Part shown: one piece after another, positions 62,550-64,000 of the stretch
Numbering within the stretch: the first letter of the stretch is position 1
Layout of the letters: each line of letters begins with the position of its first letter
Assembly (NCBI RefSeq): GCF_030644365.1
Contig: NZ_CP130058.1
Location: 1,240,001 to 1,304,000 of the forward strand
Direction of reading: 5' to 3'
DNA from: Schaalia sp. HMT-172
GTDB lineage: Bacteria; Actinomycetota; Actinomycetes; Actinomycetales; Actinomycetaceae
DNA length: 64,000 nt
Position numbers and translations under genes: made by a program
The notes under the pieces: model-generated
Database searches by the model: none
What the model was told of the DNA's origin: nothing
The model's input: only the letters and a program-made list of their open reading frames with translations

Positions 62550-64000
62550 ATGATGTCCACGCAGGGTCTGCTCGACGGTTTCGACCCGCCTGCCACACGC
62601 AGCGCGGAGGTCGCCCGCGTGCTCGTCGACGTGGATCTGGCTCACATGGACCGGCCGCTCGACTACCTCGTCCCCGACGGACTCGTTGACCAGGCCACGG
62701 TCGGCTCTCTCGTTCGTGTGCGCTTCTCCGGCAACCGCGTTGACGGCTGGATTATCGAGCGCACCCGCCGCGAGGTGAGCGACGGCGTCGGCCGTCTCGA
62801 GGCCGTCGTGTCGGCAACGCCCGTGCTCACGCCCTCCCTGTACGAGGCCGCACGCCGCGTTGCGTCACGTTTCCTTGCCACCACCTCCCAGGTGCTCTCA
62901 CTTGCGCTGCCGCCCCGGCACGCGCGCGCGGAGAAGGACGTGCTAGCCAGTGCGCCTGGCGCGTGGCCTCTCGTTGATAGCCCGGCTGCAGGGGAGGGAT
63001 GGCGCGCATATTCGGCCGGTCAGGCCCTGCTGTCGCGACTGGCGGCGGGGGAGAGCCCCCGCGCCATCGTCACCTCCCTGCACCCTCACCTGCGTTCGTG
63101 TCTGTCGGAAGCTGTGGCCGCAACTGTGTCATCGGGGCGCAGCGTCATAGTGATCACGGCGACCGGCGAGCAGGCCACGCGCGTGGCCCACGACCTCGAG
63201 CAGGATCTCGCCGTTCCCGCGGTCGTCAGCGGAGGAGAGGTGAGTGCCGAGGAGCGTTACCGCGTTCACGTCGCCGCTTCCCTGGGCCGCGTTCCCGTCG
63301 TGGTGGGTACTCGCTCGGCCGCGTGGGTTCCCTGCGCGTCCCTCGGGCTCATCATCATCCTTGACGATGGGGACGATCGTCTGCGCGAGCGTCGTTTTCC
63401 TCGCTGCGATGCCCTCGACGTGGCCGTGCAACGCTGCGCGGTTGAGGGCGCCGGCCTACTCGTCCTGTCCGCGTCCCGTTCGGTCAAGGCTCAGGCTCTC
63501 GTCCGCTACGGTTGGGCGGTGAGTGTCGATCCCACCGTGCACGCGCTGCGCGAGGCTACGCCGCGCGTGCACCTGCACGGGCAGGTTGAGGCACAACGAG
63601 AGGGAGCCGGCGGACACATGCGCATCCCGCAGGCCGCCTTACGCATGATTCGCCAGGGCCTGCGCGACGGGCCGGTCCTTATCCAGGTGGCGTCCGCAGG
63701 CTACTGGCCGACCGTCGTGTGCCGCCGCTGCGAGGAGCATGCGCGCTGCCCGCGATGCTTCGGGCCTCTGACGATGAGCGCCGACGAGGCGCTTTCGTGT
63801 GCCTGGTGCGGGCGCGAACCTAGCTCTTGGCGGTGCCCCCACTGCTCTGGGCGAGAGCTGCGCGGTGCCCGCGTGGGTTCCTCGCGCACGGCTGAGGAGA
63901 TCGCTCGAAACCTGCCTGAGGCCTCCGTGCTCGAGTCTTCGGCTGCCCATCGCATCAGTCGCACGCTTCCGTCTCGCCCCACCGTCATCGTTGCGACGGC
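62550..64000 (+). CDS. priA: Primosomal protein N' (PriA-like), N-terminal part
   Basis: Runs off the window end after 483 codons with no stop. N-terminal DNA-binding domain (VARVLVDVDLAHMDRPLDYLVPDGL, VGSLVRVRFSGNRVDGWI), then a helicase-like region in which Walker A is missing (TSLHPHLRSCLSEAV where GTGSGKT is expected) and DEEH reads LDDGDD. The zinc-binding insertion follows: CRRCEEHARCPRCFG, then CAWCGREPSSWRCPHCSG. This matches actinobacterial PriA, which is thought to be helicase-dead but able to bind forks. ATG at 62550 and 62553 are equivalent choices. Confidence 0.92.
   Translation, partial: MMSTQGLLDGFDPPATRSAEVARVLVDVDLAHMDRPLDYLVPDGLVDQATVGSLVRVRFSGNRVDGWIIERTRREVSDGVGRLEAVVSATPVLTPSLYEAARRVASRFLATTSQVLSLALPPRHARAEKDVLASAPGAWPLVDSPAAGEGWRAYSAGQALLSRLAAGESPRAIVTSLHPHLRSCLSEAVAATVSSGRSVIVITATGEQATRVAHDLEQDLAVPAVVSGGEVSAEERYRVHVAASLGRVPVVVGTRSAAWVPCASLGLIIILDDGDDRLRERRFPRCDALDVAVQRCAVEGAGLLVLSASRSVKAQALVRYGWAVSVDPTVHALREATPRVHLHGQVEAQREGAGGHMRIPQAALRMIRQGLRDGPVLIQVASAGYWPTVVCRRCEEHARCPRCFGPLTMSADEALSCAWCGREPSSWRCPHCSGRELRGARVGSSRTAEEIARNLPEASVLESSAAHRISRTLPSRPTVIVAT

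Overview
The window is high-G+C, densely packed actinobacterial chromosome with many 1-8 nt gene overlaps and frequent GTG starts. Gene content and order suggest an Actinomycetaceae-type organism (Actinomyces/Schaalia-like). The supporting features are a pup-dop-pafA-ARC locus, an actinobacterial mihF-gmk-rpoZ-coaBC-metK-priA block, a DUF4191 protein, LexA boxes of the TCGAAC-N4-GTTCGA type, and an ImuA/ImuB/DnaE2 mutasome. The genus is inferred from synteny and was not tested by search. No CRISPR array, prophage, insertion sequence or rRNA was seen.

Layout. 1-4430: end of a SufT/DUF59 gene, a terminator, then a two-gene accessory unit (a large SNF2-family helicase with a degenerate PLD-like N-terminus, and a DUF4391 protein) that resembles part of a defence or restriction module. 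4438-9099 (minus): acyl-CoA ligase, and a queuosine-salvage transporter/Tgt/zinc metallopeptidase run. 9241-16942: ABC-F protein, a polar amino-acid ABC transporter with two tandem substrate-binding lipoproteins sharing a palindromic upstream site, DUF4191, and a membrane-anchored pseudokinase-like protein. 17004-20139 (minus): lpdA-sucB, the E3 and E2 subunits of a 2-oxoacid dehydrogenase.

22012-31740 is a DNA-damage tolerance region. LexA-box-controlled imuA-imuB is followed by a SWIM/SNF2 helicase, an inverted alcohol dehydrogenase and a LexA-box-controlled dnaE2. 31747-35884 holds a HAD phosphatase, a MarR regulator, tRNA-Leu(GAG) with its terminator, a DsbA-fold protein without redox cysteines, a MazG-like protein, a flavoprotein and a small acidic protein.

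35968-44573 is the pupylation neighbourhood: a pseudo-aldo/keto reductase, a RecB-like nuclease, trmI, ARC/Mpa ATPase, dop, pup, pafA and an FKBP protein. The 20S proteasome genes prcBA are missing from their usual place between pup and pafA, and the ATPase lacks the C-terminal proteasome-docking tail. Pup tagging here is therefore predicted to work without a 20S core.

44634-49177 is aroC-aroK-aroB-(degenerate aroK-like)-efp-nusB. 49279-49738 holds a DUF2249 gene and a striking double CsoR/CstR-like operator. 49911-58151 is the pyrimidine operon pyrR-pyrB-pyrC-carA-carB-pyrF with a PyrR-binding RNA element over the pyrR ribosome-binding site. 58253-64000 is mihF, gmk, rpoZ, coaBC, metK, a VKOR-family protein and the first part of priA. 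Across the window at least eight genes have a TANNNT-like -10 hexamer 6-7 nt before the start codon, which points to widespread leaderless transcription.
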